Below the pieces are notes generated by a model. That model searched no databases, had not been told where the DNA came from, and worked only from the letters and a program-made list of their open reading frames with translations. A DNA stretch of 64,000 nt from Streptococcus mitis (lineage in GTDB: Bacteria; Bacillota; Bacilli; Lactobacillales; Streptococcaceae). The stretch covers positions 62,001 to 126,000 of the forward strand of contig NZ_WIJP01000001.1 in NCBI RefSeq assembly GCF_009496155.1, in the 5' to 3' direction. Position numbers and translations under genes: made by a program. This document shows positions 9,362 through 18,270 of the stretch, one piece after another (the first letter of the stretch is position 1; each line of letters starts with the position of its first letter).

Positions 9362-10285
9362 CTATAGAGTAGGAATTCCTGAAGAACAGCTTAGGTGACC
9401 TTCCTTATCGATGAGGATAGCTTCGATGCCCTCCAAACTTTCGACTTGCCAGAGGATAGAAGCTGGTCTTTCTCCAAATAGACGAGTTGTCCAGATTTCA
9501 CCATCAACTGATTTATCAGAGATGATTGTCAGACTTGCTAGCTCCGTTTCAACAGGATATCCTGTTTGACTGTCAAAAATATGATGGTAATCTTGTCCAT
9601 CAACTGTCAGGTGACGTTCATAAATGCCTGAAGTGACGACAGACTTATTGACAACAGGGATGGTCATTAAATGATTCCCTCTTGGATTGGCCGGGTCTTG
9701 AATCCCGATTTGCCAAGGTTGATCCCCTCTTGCCTGATTTTTTCCAATGGTCAGGATATTCCCTCCCAGATTGATCAAGGCAGATGTCACTCCCTCTTCT
9801 CTAAGAAATTGGGCAACCTTATCCGCACTATAACCCTTGGCTAAACAACCAAGATCGATCTTCATTCCTTTCTGTTTCAAGAACACAGTGGAAGCAGAAG
9901 AATCTAACTCGATAGAATGAGGATTGATTAAAGGTAGCACTGATTCAATTTCTTGAGGTTGGGCAACTTTAGCATCTGAAAAACCGATGCGCCAGGTTTG
10001 AATCAAGGGACCAATGCTGATATTGAGATGACTAGAAGGCGCTAGGCTATGCTCTAATCCAAGTGAAATCAGTTCGAACAGGTCTGGATGAACTTTGACT
10101 GGAGCTATTCCAGCTTGATAATTGATTTCCATCAACTCAGATTCTTGGCTATTGGCATTGAAGCGGTATTCAAGTTCTTTGAGCAAATCAAAGGATTTTT
10201 GAAGCAAGCTATCGGCTCGCTCATCTACTAATGAAATAGTGATAGTAGTCCCCATTAGCCGTTCGGAATGTGAACTAAGAGGCAA
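9362..10285 (-). CDS. apbE: FAD:protein FMN transferase
   Basis: A 307-residue ApbE. It transfers FMN from FAD onto a Ser/Thr of target proteins, using Mg2+. Visible motifs are MGTTITISL near the start, the central DLGCLAKGYSADK and LINLGGNI, and TSGIYERH with HHIFDSQTGYP. No signal peptide or lipobox is present, so it should act in the cytoplasm, unlike the lipoprotein ApbEs. The TTG start at 10285 is chosen because AAAGGAG sits 9 bases upstream; the first ATG in frame would begin at the conserved MGT motif and lose the N-terminal strand. It is first in an operon with two flavin reductases, one carrying two candidate target motifs. Confidence 0.92.
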   Translation of the reverse strand: MPLSSHSERLMGTTITISLVDERADSLLQKSFDLLKELEYRFNANSQESELMEINYQAGIAPVKVHPDLFELISLGLEHSLAPSSHLNISIGPLIQTWRIGFSDAKVAQPQEIESVLPLINPHSIELDSSASTVFLKQKGMKIDLGCLAKGYSADKVAQFLREEGVTSALINLGGNILTIGKNQARGDQPWQIGIQDPANPRGNHLMTIPVVNKSVVTSGIYERHLTVDGQDYHHIFDSQTGYPVETELASLTIISDKSVDGEIWTTRLFGERPASILWQVESLEGIEAILIDKEGHLSCSSGIPTL

Positions 10286-10374
10286 GCTACCAACTCCTTT
10301 CTCTTATGAAAAGAAAGCTGAAATATAGTAAATTTATGAAAAATGAACCCCTTACATTTTCTTTCCATGATACT

Positions 10375-10403
10375 AGCATACCATAAAGTCAGCGTTTTCA
10401 CAA
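10375..10403 (-). promoter_or_regulatory. apbE operon promoter with overlapping cre-like site
   Basis: On the minus strand TTGTGA (10403-10398), 17 bp, TATGCT (10380-10375). TGAAAACGCTGACT at 10400-10387 matches the CcpA cre consensus TGWNANCGNTNWCA at all but the last base and overlaps the -35, a position where CcpA would repress. Confidence 0.6.
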
Positions 10404-10525
10404 ATAAAATTTGTAAAGTTGTCAAGAAATATGCTCAGAAAATAAAGAGCAATTGTAAGATAGACTGATAAAATACAGATTATTTACATTTTTTTACAAA
10501 AAAATCGGGAAAATTAGCTAAACTC

Positions 10526-10554
10526 TTGTAAACGCTAACAGTAAATGTTATACT
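10526..10554 (+). promoter_or_regulatory. nox promoter with perfect cre-type site
   Basis: TTGTAA (10526-10531), 17 bp, TATACT (10549-10554). TGTAAACGCTAACA at 10527-10540 fits the cre consensus fully and overlaps the -35, so CcpA control of nox is likely. Confidence 0.7.
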
Positions 10555-10592
10555 AGAAGAGTAAATTTAAAATTGAAGGTAGGAATTTTTCT

Positions 10593-11972
10593 ATGAGTAA
10601 AATCGTTGTAGTTGGTGCTAACCACGCTGGTACAGCATGTATTAATACTATGTTGGATAATTTTGGCAATGAGAACGAAATCGTTGTATTCGACCAAAAC
10701 TCTAACATCTCTTTCCTAGGATGTGGAATGGCTCTTTGGATCGGTGAACAAATTGACGGTGCTGAAGGTTTGTTCTATTCTGATAAAGAAAAATTGGAAG
10801 CTAAAGGTGCTAAGGTTTACATGAACTCACCAGTTCTTTCAATCGACTACGACAACAAAGTTGTTACAGCAGAAGTTGAAGGAAAAGAGCACAAAGAATC
10901 ATACGAAAAATTGATTTTCGCTACAGGTTCTACACCAATCTTGCCACCAATCGAAGGTGTTGAAATTGTTAAAGGAAACCGCGAATTTAAAGCAACTCTT
11001 GAAAACGTACAATTCGTTAAATTGTACCAAAACGCTGAAGAAGTTATCAATAAGCTTGCTGACAAGAGCAAACACCTTGACCGTATTGCCGTTGTTGGTG
11101 GTGGTTATATCGGTGTTGAACTTGCTGAAGCCTTTGAACGTCTTGGAAAAGAAGTTGTGCTCGTTGATATTGTAGATACTGTCTTGAACGGTTACTATGA
11201 CAAAGACTTCACACAAATGATGGCGAAAAACTTGGAAGACCACAACATCCGTTTGGCTCTTGGTCAAACTGTTAAAGCAATCGAAGGTGACGGTAAAGTA
11301 GAACGTTTGATTACTGATAAAGAAACTTTCGATGTGGATATGGTTATCCTTGCAGTTGGTTTCCGTCCAAACACAGCCCTTGCTGACGGTAAGATTGAAC
11401 TCTTCCGCAACGGTGCCTTCCTTGTAGATAAGAAACAAGAAACATCACTTCCAGGTGTATTTGCCGTTGGTGACTGTGCGACTGTTTATGACAATGCTCG
11501 TAAAGACACTAGCTACATCGCCCTTGCTTCAAATGCTGTTCGTACTGGTATCGTTGGTGCTTACAATGCTTGTGGTCATGAATTGGAAGGAATCGGTGTT
11601 CAAGGTTCAAACGGTATCTCAATCTATGGTCTTCACATGGTTTCAACTGGTTTGACTCTTGAAAAAGCAAAAGCTGCGGGTTACAATGCGACTGAAACAG
11701 GCTTTAACGATCTTCAAAAACCAGAATTCATGAAACATGATAACCATGAAGTAGCCATCAAGATTGTCTTTGACAAAGATAGTCGTGAAATTCTTGGTGC
11801 CCAAATGGTTTCACATGATATTGCAATTAGCATGGGAATCCACATGTTCTCACTTGCTATCCAAGAGCATGTGACAATTGATAAATTGGCATTGACAGAC
11901 CTCTTCTTCTTGCCACACTTCAACAAACCATACAACTACATCACAATGGCTGCCCTTACAGCTGAAAAATAA
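10593..11972 (+). CDS. nox: NADH oxidase (water-forming)
   Basis: A 459-residue flavoprotein of the Nox/CoA-disulfide reductase family that reduces O2 to water with NADH, giving oxygen tolerance and NAD+ regeneration. Cys44 in [10 protein letters not shown] is the redox-active (sulfenic acid) cysteine. The FAD-binding [12 protein letters not shown] is at the N-terminus, the NADH-binding [16 protein letters not shown] in the middle, and [12 protein letters not shown] near residue 290. Length fits the family. It follows AAGGTAGGAATTTTTCT. It stands alone between its promoter and the terminator at 11983, opposite the apbE operon. Confidence 0.96.
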   Translation: MSKIVVVGANHAGTACINTMLDNFGNENEIVVFDQNSNISFLGCGMALWIGEQIDGAEGLFYSDKEKLEAKGAKVYMNSPVLSIDYDNKVVTAEVEGKEHKESYEKLIFATGSTPILPPIEGVEIVKGNREFKATLENVQFVKLYQNAEEVINKLADKSKHLDRIAVVGGGYIGVELAEAFERLGKEVVLVDIVDTVLNGYYDKDFTQMMAKNLEDHNIRLALGQTVKAIEGDGKVERLITDKETFDVDMVILAVGFRPNTALADGKIELFRNGAFLVDKKQETSLPGVFAVGDCATVYDNARKDTSYIALASNAVRTGIVGAYNACGHELEGIGVQGSNGISIYGLHMVSTGLTLEKAKAAGYNATETGFNDLQKPEFMKHDNHEVAIKIVFDKDSREILGAQMVSHDIAISMGIHMFSLAIQEHVTIDKLALTDLFFLPHFNKPYNYITMAALTAEK

Positions 11973-11982
11973 TATTTGATGA

Positions 11983-12018
11983 ACTATCTGGCCTTAAGTT
12001 AAGGTCAGATAGTTTTTT
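11983..12018 (+). terminator. nox terminator
   Basis: ACTATCTGGCCTTAA pairs with TTAAGGTCAGATAGT, followed by TTTTTT. Confidence 0.92.
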
Positions 12019-12055
12019 AGGTAACCTGTACCCATACAATTGCGATTTTTTTATC

Positions 12056-12084
12056 TTGTGATTCACTCTAATCTGGCTTAAAAT
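12056..12084 (+). promoter_or_regulatory. pdxST promoter
   Basis: TTGTGA (12056-12061), 17 bp, TAAAAT (12079-12084), 40 bp ahead of pdxS. No MocR-type (PdxR) regulator gene is present next to it in this window. Confidence 0.5.
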
Positions 12085-12124
12085 GAAATGGTAGCTACTA
12101 ATATAAATAATGAGGATAAAACAA

Positions 12125-13000
12125 ATGACTGAAAATCGTTATGAATTAAACAAAAACTTGGCGCAGATGCTCAAAGGTGGGGTAATCATGGATGTTCAAA
12201 ATCCTGAGCAAGCTCGTATAGCAGAAGCTGCTGGTGCGGCAGCTGTTATGGCCTTGGAGCGGATTCCAGCTGATATTCGTGCAGCTGGTGGGGTTTCCCG
12301 TATGAGTGATCCAAAGATGATTAAGGAAATCCAAGAAGCGGTTAGTATTCCAGTGATGGCTAAGGTCAGAATCGGACATTTTGTTGAAGCTCAGATTTTA
12401 GAGGCTATTGAGATTGACTATATCGATGAGAGTGAAGTTCTATCTCCAGCTGACGACCGTTTCCATGTGGACAAGAAAGAATTCCAAGTTCCTTTTGTTT
12501 GTGGGGCTAAGGACTTGGGAGAAGCTTTGCGTCGTATCGCTGAAGGCGCTTCTATGATTCGTACAAAAGGAGAACCAGGTACAGGAGATATTGTCCAAGC
12601 TGTTCGCCATATGCGTATGATGAATCAGGAAATTCGCCGCATTCAAAATCTACGTGAGGACGAACTTTATGTTGCTGCTAAAGACTTGCAAGTCCCTGTA
12701 GAATTGGTTCAATACGTCCATGAACATGGGAAATTGCCAGTTGTAAACTTCGCAGCTGGAGGCGTTGCAACGCCAGCAGATGCTGCACTGATGATGCAAT
12801 TAGGGGCAGAGGGTGTCTTTGTCGGTTCAGGTATTTTCAAGTCAGGAGATCCTGTTAAACGAGCGAGTGCCATTGTTAAGGCTGTGACTAACTTCCGTAA
12901 TCCTCAAATCCTAGCTCAAATCTCTGAAGATCTAGGAGAAGCCATGGTTGGTATTAATGAAAATGAAATCCAAATTCTCATGGCAGAGCGAGGAAAATAG
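12125..13000 (+). CDS. pdxS: Pyridoxal 5'-phosphate synthase, lyase subunit
   Basis: A 291-residue PdxS (Pdx1) TIM barrel that joins ribose 5-phosphate, glyceraldehyde 3-phosphate and ammonia into PLP. Seen are the start [39 protein letters not shown], the lysine segment [15 protein letters not shown] and [25 protein letters not shown] (in parts). The ATG at 12125 is preferred to one at 12110, which lies within its GAGGA ribosome-binding region. pdxT follows with no gap, as expected for the PdxS12-PdxT12 complex. Confidence 0.97.
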   Translation: MTENRYELNKNLAQMLKGGVIMDVQNPEQARIAEAAGAAAVMALERIPADIRAAGGVSRMSDPKMIKEIQEAVSIPVMAKVRIGHFVEAQILEAIEIDYIDESEVLSPADDRFHVDKKEFQVPFVCGAKDLGEALRRIAEGASMIRTKGEPGTGDIVQAVRHMRMMNQEIRRIQNLREDELYVAAKDLQVPVELVQYVHEHGKLPVVNFAAGGVATPADAALMMQLGAEGVFVGSGIFKSGDPVKRASAIVKAVTNFRNPQILAQISEDLGEAMVGINENEIQILMAERGK

Positions 13001-13582
13001 ATGAAAATCGGAATATTGGCCTTGCAAGGTGCCTTTGCAGAACATGCAAAAGTGCTAGATAAACTAGGAGTCGAGAGTGTTGAAATCAGAAATTTAGAGG
13101 ATTTTCAGCAAGATCAGAGTGACTTGTCGGGTTTGATTTTGCCTGGTGGGGAGTCTACAACCATGGGCAAGCTCTTACGAGACCAGGACATGTTGATTCC
13201 CATCCAAGAAGCCATTCTATCTGGCTTACCAGTATTTGGGACCTGTGCGGGTTTAATTTTGCTGGCTAAGGAAATTACTTCTCAGAAAGAGAGTCATCTA
13301 GGAACTATGGATATGGTGGTCGAGCGTAATGCTTATGGGCGCCAACTAGGAAGTTTCTATACGGAAGCCGAATGTAAGGGAGTCGGTCAGATTCCAATGA
13401 CCTTTATCCGTGGTCCAATTATCAGTAGTGTTGGAGAAGGTGTAGAAATTCTAGCAAGAGTTGATAATCAAATCGTTGCAGCCCAAGAAAAAAATATGTT
13501 GGTAACTTCTTTTCATCCTGAATTGACTGATGATGTGCGCTTGCACCAGTACTTTATCGAAATGTGTAAAGAAAAAAGTTGA
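13001..13582 (+). CDS. pdxT: Pyridoxal 5'-phosphate synthase, glutaminase subunit
   Basis: A 193-residue class I glutamine amidotransferase. It hydrolyses glutamine and channels ammonia to PdxS. Cys82 in [12 protein letters not shown] is the nucleophile; SFHPELT near the C-terminus gives the His-Glu pair; [10 protein letters not shown] is the oxyanion region. The ATG starts at the base after the pdxS stop, so the two are translationally coupled. Its stop codon lies within the 5' arm of the terminator. Confidence 0.96.
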   Translation: MKIGILALQGAFAEHAKVLDKLGVESVEIRNLEDFQQDQSDLSGLILPGGESTTMGKLLRDQDMLIPIQEAILSGLPVFGTCAGLILLAKEITSQKESHLGTMDMVVERNAYGRQLGSFYTEAECKGVGQIPMTFIRGPIISSVGEGVEILARVDNQIVAAQEKNMLVTSFHPELTDDVRLHQYFIEMCKEKS

Positions 13583-13605
13583 GACTGAGTTTCTCAACTT
13601 TTTTA
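13573..13605. terminator. Bidirectional terminator pdxT / hemolysin III
   Basis: AAAAAAGTTGAGA and TTCTCAACTTTTTT form the stem. Both flanking stop codons lie in or at the edge of it, so two converging genes share one compact terminator. Confidence 0.85.
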
Positions 13606-14250
13606 CATGTAATAAACAATGGCGATGTATTGGAGGGCAGATGCTGCTAGGATAAAGAGATGCCAAATCATGTGGAAATAAGGTTTTTTCTTGGCGTAAA
13701 ATCCAGCTCCAACTGTATAACAGAGTCCGCCAGTTACCATGAGACTCCAGAAAATTGGTGTCGTTTGACTGATAATGGCTGGAATGATAGCCAGAACCAA
13801 CCAGCCCATAATCAGGTAAAGAGCAAGGCTAAATTTCTCATTGACTTTTTTAGCAAAGATTTTATAGAGAATACCAAAGATGGTCGTTCCCCATTGGATG
13901 GCAATAATTAGATAGCCAAACCAGTTATTCATTAAGGTCAAGACGACGGGCGTGTATGAGCCAGCAATGGCAACGTAAATCATAGAATGGTCGATGATTC
14001 GCAAGACATATTTATGGGTCGAACCATAGGCCATAGAGTGATAAATGGTGGATGATAGGAACATGAGAAAGAGACTGATGACAAAAATGGAAACACCTAT
14101 AGAGGATAAAAAGCCTTGTGCTTCGTAACTATAGGTGGATGAAATAGGGAGTAAGATGAGCATGATGACTGCACCTACGGCATGGGTCACGCTATTAGCA
14201 ATTTCCTCTCCAAAACTGAGTTGTTTGCTGAGTTTAAGACTAGTGTTCAT
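13603..14250 (-). CDS. Hemolysin III family membrane protein
   Basis: A 215-residue protein of the HlyIII/PAQR family with about seven membrane segments. The family signature is at the start (LSFGEEIANSVTHAVGAVIML) together with FLSSTIYHSM, RIIDHSMIYVAIAGSYTPV and the C-terminal HMIWHLFILAASALQY; the conserved His/Asp residues form a metal site in the family. AGGAGG lies 8 bases before the ATG. The start overlaps the stop of the DUF1836 gene (ATGA), so the two form an operon. Hemolytic activity is not established for most members. Confidence 0.9.
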   Translation of the reverse strand: MNTSLKLSKQLSFGEEIANSVTHAVGAVIMLILLPISSTYSYEAQGFLSSIGVSIFVISLFLMFLSSTIYHSMAYGSTHKYVLRIIDHSMIYVAIAGSYTPVVLTLMNNWFGYLIIAIQWGTTIFGILYKIFAKKVNEKFSLALYLIMGWLVLAIIPAIISQTTPIFWSLMVTGGLCYTVGAGFYAKKKPYFHMIWHLFILAASALQYIAIVYYM

Positions 14251-14693
14251 TGGCTTTCCTCCTCTTCAGTATGATGGATTAAGGCTAGGGTTTGATGATA
14301 GAGTTTAATGGTTTGGCAACTACTTTGGATAATAGGGTTAGCTGGGTCAATTCCTTGGTTCATGTAGTCCACAAAAGCATCGTAGAGTTGGTCTGAACTT
14401 GCTTGAATTTGTAGAGTATTAAGTGTATGTGCTATTTCTTGAATAGAAAATATAGACTTGAGTGTTGTGATAGCAATCAGACGGGCAATCTGTTGGCGTT
14501 GGTATTTTTTCTTGTCAGGCTTTGTCAGGTAACCATGTTTCACATAATTATTGACCATAGATGCTGTTAGTCCCTTGTCTTTATCAGTAGAAATAGGGGC
14601 GCAGACCTGATTGACATAGAGCAAAACCTGGTCCAGATAGAGGTCAATATTTGGAATTTCTGCCCATTTTGGGTAGGAAAAGGTGATTTTCAT
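14247..14693 (-). CDS. DUF1836 domain protein
   Basis: A 148-residue soluble protein matching DUF1836. It has a MerR-like helix-turn-helix look: LTASMVNNYVKHGYLTKPDKKKYQ is the recognition-type segment, followed by RQQIARLIAITTLKSIFSIQEI. A DNA-binding role is plausible but unproved. The ATG at 14693 is used because AAAAGGAG sits 7 bases upstream; an upstream ATG would put that site inside the gene. It overlaps the hemolysin III gene by 4 bp. Confidence 0.8.
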   Translation of the reverse strand: MKITFSYPKWAEIPNIDLYLDQVLLYVNQVCAPISTDKDKGLTASMVNNYVKHGYLTKPDKKKYQRQQIARLIAITTLKSIFSIQEIAHTLNTLQIQASSDQLYDAFVDYMNQGIDPANPIIQSSCQTIKLYHQTLALIHHTEEEESQ

Positions 14694-14827
14694 TTCAGAC
14701 TCCTTTTTATCTAGTTTTGACAACTAGATTATAAAATAACAAAAACAAAAAGTCAAGTTTTAACTGCTTGTGAAAAGGCTTAAATTATGCTATGATGGGA
14801 GAAACTAGTCAGAAATGAGGAGAAAAC

Positions 14828-15322
14828 ATGGAGATTCGTTTAGCTTTTCCAAACGAAGTAGATGCCATCATGCAGGTGATGGAGGATGCAAAGAAATGTT
14901 TAGCAGATGCTGGTAGTGACCAGTGGCAAAATGGTTATCCAAATGCTGATATTATTATTGAGGATATAATCTCAGGTCAAGCCTATGTAGCCTTGGAAGA
15001 TGGAGAACTACTAGCCTATGCTGCTGTGACTAAGAGTCCAGAGGAGGCCTATGAAGATATTTATGAGGGAAACTGGCAAGCTGGAGAGTCAGAATATCTA
15101 GTCTTTCACCGTATTGCTGTGGCAGCAGATGTGCAGGGACAAGGAGTTGCTCAAACCTTCTTAGAGGGCTTGATTGAAGGATTTGATTATCTAGATTTTC
15201 GCTCAGATACGCATGTTGCCAACAAGGTCATGCAACATATTTTTGAAAAACTTGGTTTTAAACAGGTTGGTAAAGTGCCTGTTGATGGCGAACGCTTGGC
15301 CTATCAAAAATTGAAGAAATAA
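14828..15322 (+). CDS. GNAT family N-acetyltransferase
   Basis: A 164-residue GNAT protein using acetyl-CoA. Near residue 97 is FHRIAVAADVQGQGVAQTFLEGL, whose VQGQGVA is the pyrophosphate-binding Q/RxxGxG/A loop; IFEKLGFKQVG ends the fold. The substrate is unknown. GAGGAGAAAAC precedes the ATG. It overlaps ogt by one base (TAATG), so it probably heads the GNAT-ogt-ArsC-like unit. Confidence 0.9.
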   Translation: MEIRLAFPNEVDAIMQVMEDAKKCLADAGSDQWQNGYPNADIIIEDIISGQAYVALEDGELLAYAAVTKSPEEAYEDIYEGNWQAGESEYLVFHRIAVAADVQGQGVAQTFLEGLIEGFDYLDFRSDTHVANKVMQHIFEKLGFKQVGKVPVDGERLAYQKLKK

Positions 15323-15840
15323 TGCAAAAGAAGTACGCAAAAATGCTCTATTCTTCGCCGATTGGTTCTCTTTCTCTTGTAGCTGATGATCATTATTTGT
15401 ATGGAATTTGGGTACAGGAGCAGAAGCATTTTGAGAGGGGGATAGGAGATGACACGATAGAAGCAGTTGTTAGTCATCCCATTTTAGACTCAGTTATTGC
15501 TTGCTTAGATGCTTACTTTAAAGGCAAGTCTCGGGATTTATCCGACTTGCCCTTGGCTCCAATCGGAACGGATTTTGAAAAGCAAGTTTGGTCCTATTTA
15601 CAGGGAATTCCTTATGGTCAGACAGTGACCTATGGACAAATAGCCCGAGATCTGCAAATGGCTTCTGCTCAAGCAATTGGTCGAGCGGTAGGACGCAATC
15701 CGTGGTCTATTCTAGTACCTTGTCATCGGGTGCTGGGAGCAGGAAAGCGTTTGACAGGTTATGCTGCAGGAGTGGAAAAGAAAGCTTGGCTCTTGGGGCA
15801 TGAAGGCGTAGATTTTAAAGAGATAAACAATAGAAAGTGA
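15322..15840 (+). CDS. ogt: Methylated-DNA--protein-cysteine methyltransferase
   Basis: A 172-residue suicide repair protein that moves the methyl group from O6-methylguanine to its own Cys134 in VPCHRV. The DNA-binding segment TYGQIARDLQMASAQAIGRAVGRNP precedes it in the usual spacing, and the GYAAGVEKKAWLL tail is typical. No Ada-like regulatory domain is present. The start overlaps the preceding stop. Confidence 0.95.
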   Translation: MQKKYAKMLYSSPIGSLSLVADDHYLYGIWVQEQKHFERGIGDDTIEAVVSHPILDSVIACLDAYFKGKSRDLSDLPLAPIGTDFEKQVWSYLQGIPYGQTVTYGQIARDLQMASAQAIGRAVGRNPWSILVPCHRVLGAGKRLTGYAAGVEKKAWLLGHEGVDFKEINNRK

Positions 15841-15845
15841 AGCAC

Positions 15846-16202
15846 ATGTTAGAATTTATCGAATACCCAAAATGTTCAACTTGTAAAAAAGCAAAACAAG
15901 AATTAAACCAACTCGGTGTGGACTACAAAAACGTCCATATCGTGGAAGAAACACCTAGTCAAGAAGTCATTTTAAACTGGCTAGAAACCTCAGGGTTCGA
16001 GCTAAAGCAATTTTTCAACACCAGTGGAATCAAATACCGTGAATTAGGGCTGAAAGATAAGGTAGAAAGTCTGTCAAACCAAGAAGCAGCCGAGTTGCTA
16101 GCAAGTGATGGAATGTTGTTAAAACGGCCGATTTTAGTAGAAAATGGAACTGTTAAGCAAATCGGTTATCGAAAAACTTATGAAGAATTGGGATTGAAAT
16201 AG
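15846..16202 (+). CDS. ArsC/Spx-family thioredoxin-like protein
   Basis: A 118-residue protein of the ArsC/YffB/Spx superfamily with CSTC (Cys10-Cys13) at the start, FFNTSGIKYRELGLKD in the middle and LLKRPILVENG near the end. Arsenate reduction is a name by similarity; many such proteins lack it. It lacks the longer C-terminal redox/RNAP-contact features of Spx. The ATG at 15846 gives the usual N-terminus; a GTG at 15837 overlaps the ogt stop. Confidence 0.85.
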   Translation: MLEFIEYPKCSTCKKAKQELNQLGVDYKNVHIVEETPSQEVILNWLETSGFELKQFFNTSGIKYRELGLKDKVESLSNQEAAELLASDGMLLKRPILVENGTVKQIGYRKTYEELGLK

Positions 16203-16359
16203 TTTTTACTTATCTCTTTGATAGATAAAATATATAACCTCCCTGTTTCAAAGTATGATAAACTAGTAGGTAGACAAAGTCTGTATCTGACCGTAGCAAA
16301 TAATTTCATTGACGGCAGAAGTATGGTAGAATGAATCATTATCAGGAGAGGATGTTTTT

Positions 16360-17160
16360 ATGAATGTTACAACGATTTTAGCATCAGATTGGTACCAAAA
16401 CTTGATGCAATTGATTCCGGATGGCAAGCTTTTTAGCCTGCGTTCGGTCTTTGATGGAATTCCAAGAATTGTCCAACAACTTCCAACAACGATTATGTTG
16501 ACAATTGGTGGTGCCCTTTTTGGATTGGTTTTGGCTCTGCTTTTTGCTATTGTGAAAATCAATCGTGTCAAGATTTTATATCCCTTGCAGGCATTCTTTG
16601 TTAGCTTCTTAAAAGGGACACCGATTTTGGTGCAACTCATGTTGACCTACTACGGAATTCCTTTGGCTTTGAAAGCTCTCAATCAGCAATGGGGTACTGG
16701 TCTCAATATCAATGCGATTCCAGCTGCTGTTTTTGCGATTGTAGCCTTTGCCTTTAATGAGGCAGCTTATGCTAGTGAAACCATTCGTGCAGCCATTCTC
16801 TCAGTCAATCCTGGTGAGATTGAGGCGGCACGAAGTCTGGGTATGACCCGAGCGCAAGTTTATCGTCGAGTGATTATTCCAAATGCGGCAGTTGTGGCGA
16901 CTCCAACCTTAATTAATTCCCTAATCGGCTTGACCAAAGGAACTTCTCTAGCCTTTAGTGCGGGTGTTGTGGAAGTCTTTGCCCAAGCTCAGATTCTGGG
17001 TGGAGCTGATTACCGCTATTTTGAACGCTTTATCTCCGTTGCCCTTGTTTATTGGGTAGTCAATATTGGAATTGAGAGCCTCGGTCGTTTCATCGAGAGA
17101 AAAATGGCTATTTCTGCACCAGATACAGTGCAAACAGATGTGAAAGGAGACCTTCGTTAA
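16360..17160 (+). CDS. Amino-acid ABC transporter permease
   Basis: A 266-residue HisM/GlnP-type permease with about five membrane segments. The signature KGTPILVQLMLTYYGIP is seen, and the EAA loop is EIEAARSLGMTRAQVYRRVIIPNA, which couples to the ATPase. An extended -10-like TGGTAGAAT (16325) lies upstream of AGGAGAGGATGTTTTT. It overlaps the ATPase gene by one base. No substrate-binding protein is encoded beside it, so one must be supplied elsewhere. Confidence 0.93.
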   Translation: MNVTTILASDWYQNLMQLIPDGKLFSLRSVFDGIPRIVQQLPTTIMLTIGGALFGLVLALLFAIVKINRVKILYPLQAFFVSFLKGTPILVQLMLTYYGIPLALKALNQQWGTGLNINAIPAAVFAIVAFAFNEAAYASETIRAAILSVNPGEIEAARSLGMTRAQVYRRVIIPNAAVVATPTLINSLIGLTKGTSLAFSAGVVEVFAQAQILGGADYRYFERFISVALVYWVVNIGIESLGRFIERKMAISAPDTVQTDVKGDLR

Positions 17161-17903
17161 TGATTAAGGTTTCGAATTTAAGCAAATCCTTTTCAGGACA
17201 AACTGTCTTGGATCATCTGGACTTGGATATTCAAAAAGGGGAAGTTGTAGCCTTGATTGGTTCCTCAGGAGCTGGAAAATCAACCTTCCTTCGCAGTCTC
17301 AATTATCTTGAAACACCTGACAGTGGCTCTATTCAGATTGATGATTTTTCAGTTGATTTTTCTAAAATCACTCAAGAAGAAATCCTTGCTCTACGCCGTA
17401 AGCTATCTATGGTTTTCCAACAGTTTAATTTGTTTGAACGCCGCACAGCACTTGATAATGTGAAAGAAGGCTTGGTTGTTGTCAAGAAATTGTCTGATCA
17501 AGAAGCGACTAAGATTGCCAAGGAAGAGTTGGCTAAGGTTGGGCTTTCTGATCGTGAAAATCATTACCCTCGCCATTTATCAGGTGGACAGAAGCAACGG
17601 GTTGCCTTGGCGCGTGCGCTTGCTATGAAACCAGATGTTTTGCTCTTGGACGAACCAACTTCAGCCCTTGACCCAGAATTGGTCGGCGAAGTAGAAAAGT
17701 CTATTGCAGATGCTGCTAAGTCAGGTCAAACCATGATTTTAGTTAGTCATGATATGTCCTTTGTAGCCCAAGTGGCTGATAAGATTCTCTTCTTAGATAA
17801 GGGGAAAATCATTGAGTCTGGAACACCGGATGAAATTATCCACCATCCTAAAGAAGAGCGGACAAAAGAATTCTTCGCTAGTTACAAACGGACTTATATT
17901 TGA
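17160..17903 (+). CDS. Amino-acid ABC transporter ATP-binding protein
   Basis: A 247-residue ABC ATPase. Walker A is GSSGAGKST (about residues 34-42), the Q-loop is VFQQFNLFERRTA, the signature is LSGGQKQR, Walker B is VLLLDEPTSALDPE, and the H-loop is LVSHDM. The GlnQ/HisP-type sequence FNLFERRT is typical of polar amino-acid importers. Its start overlaps the permease stop (TAATG). Confidence 0.95.
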   Translation: MIKVSNLSKSFSGQTVLDHLDLDIQKGEVVALIGSSGAGKSTFLRSLNYLETPDSGSIQIDDFSVDFSKITQEEILALRRKLSMVFQQFNLFERRTALDNVKEGLVVVKKLSDQEATKIAKEELAKVGLSDRENHYPRHLSGGQKQRVALARALAMKPDVLLLDEPTSALDPELVGEVEKSIADAAKSGQTMILVSHDMSFVAQVADKILFLDKGKIIESGTPDEIIHHPKEERTKEFFASYKRTYI

Positions 17904-17918
17904 TATAATAGACAAAGG

Positions 17919-17948
17919 AAAACTCAGTTAGCTGGACTAGCTGAGTTT
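17919..17948 (+). terminator. Hairpin after the ABC ATPase gene
   Basis: AAACTCAGTTAG pairs with CTAGCTGAGTTT through 12 bp (one G-U). The following T-run is broken (TTTACTCTTT), so termination may be partial and DUF4059/trxB may be read through. Confidence 0.65.
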
Positions 17949-17980
17949 ACTCTTTAAAAAAGATAGAAATGAGAGAAATC

Positions 17981-18205
17981 ATGCTATTGCAACTATTTTC
18001 TTTATATTTCGAGAGTTTGATCTTGACTACCATCCTCGTCCTGATTTTTTTAGGGATTTGGATTGGACTGAGAGCCATGTCGGGAGTTGATAAGACAGTC
18101 AAGGCTCGCCAAGCCCATCTCTATGATATGATTATGATTGGGGTCTTGGTTGTTCCAGTATTATCCTTTGCGGTTATGAGTTTAATTCTTGTTTTCAAGG
18201 CATAA
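17981..18205 (+). CDS. DUF4059 small membrane protein
   Basis: A 74-residue protein with two membrane segments (LYFESLILTTILVLIFLGIWIG and MIMIGVLVVPVLSFAVMSLIL) joined by a charged loop. It matches the small DUF4059 family of streptococci; function unknown. The ATG at 17981 fits the family's usual length; an ATG at 17969 is the alternative. It lies 65 bp upstream of trxB. Confidence 0.75.
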   Translation: MLLQLFSLYFESLILTTILVLIFLGIWIGLRAMSGVDKTVKARQAHLYDMIMIGVLVVPVLSFAVMSLILVFKA

Positions 18206-18270
18206 TCCTTGCATGATTGACAAGAAAGAGTTAGAATAAAGATAGTTACAACAAGAAAGAAGGAATCTAT

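Larger units (their letters stand above)
10286..10592. other. Divergent control region apbE / nox
   Basis: A 307-bp gene-free stretch with both promoters, each with a cre-like site (listed separately). Between them is an inverted repeat TCACAAAT/ATTTGTAA (about 10398-10417), whose half-sites face the opposite way from a Rex operator. No RNA gene is evident. Confidence 0.7.

Noticed and set aside
10398..10417. Possible Rex operator in front of nox
   Set aside because: The inverted repeat reads TCACAAAT..ATTTGTAA, so the half-sites point the wrong way for TTGTGA..TCACAA.
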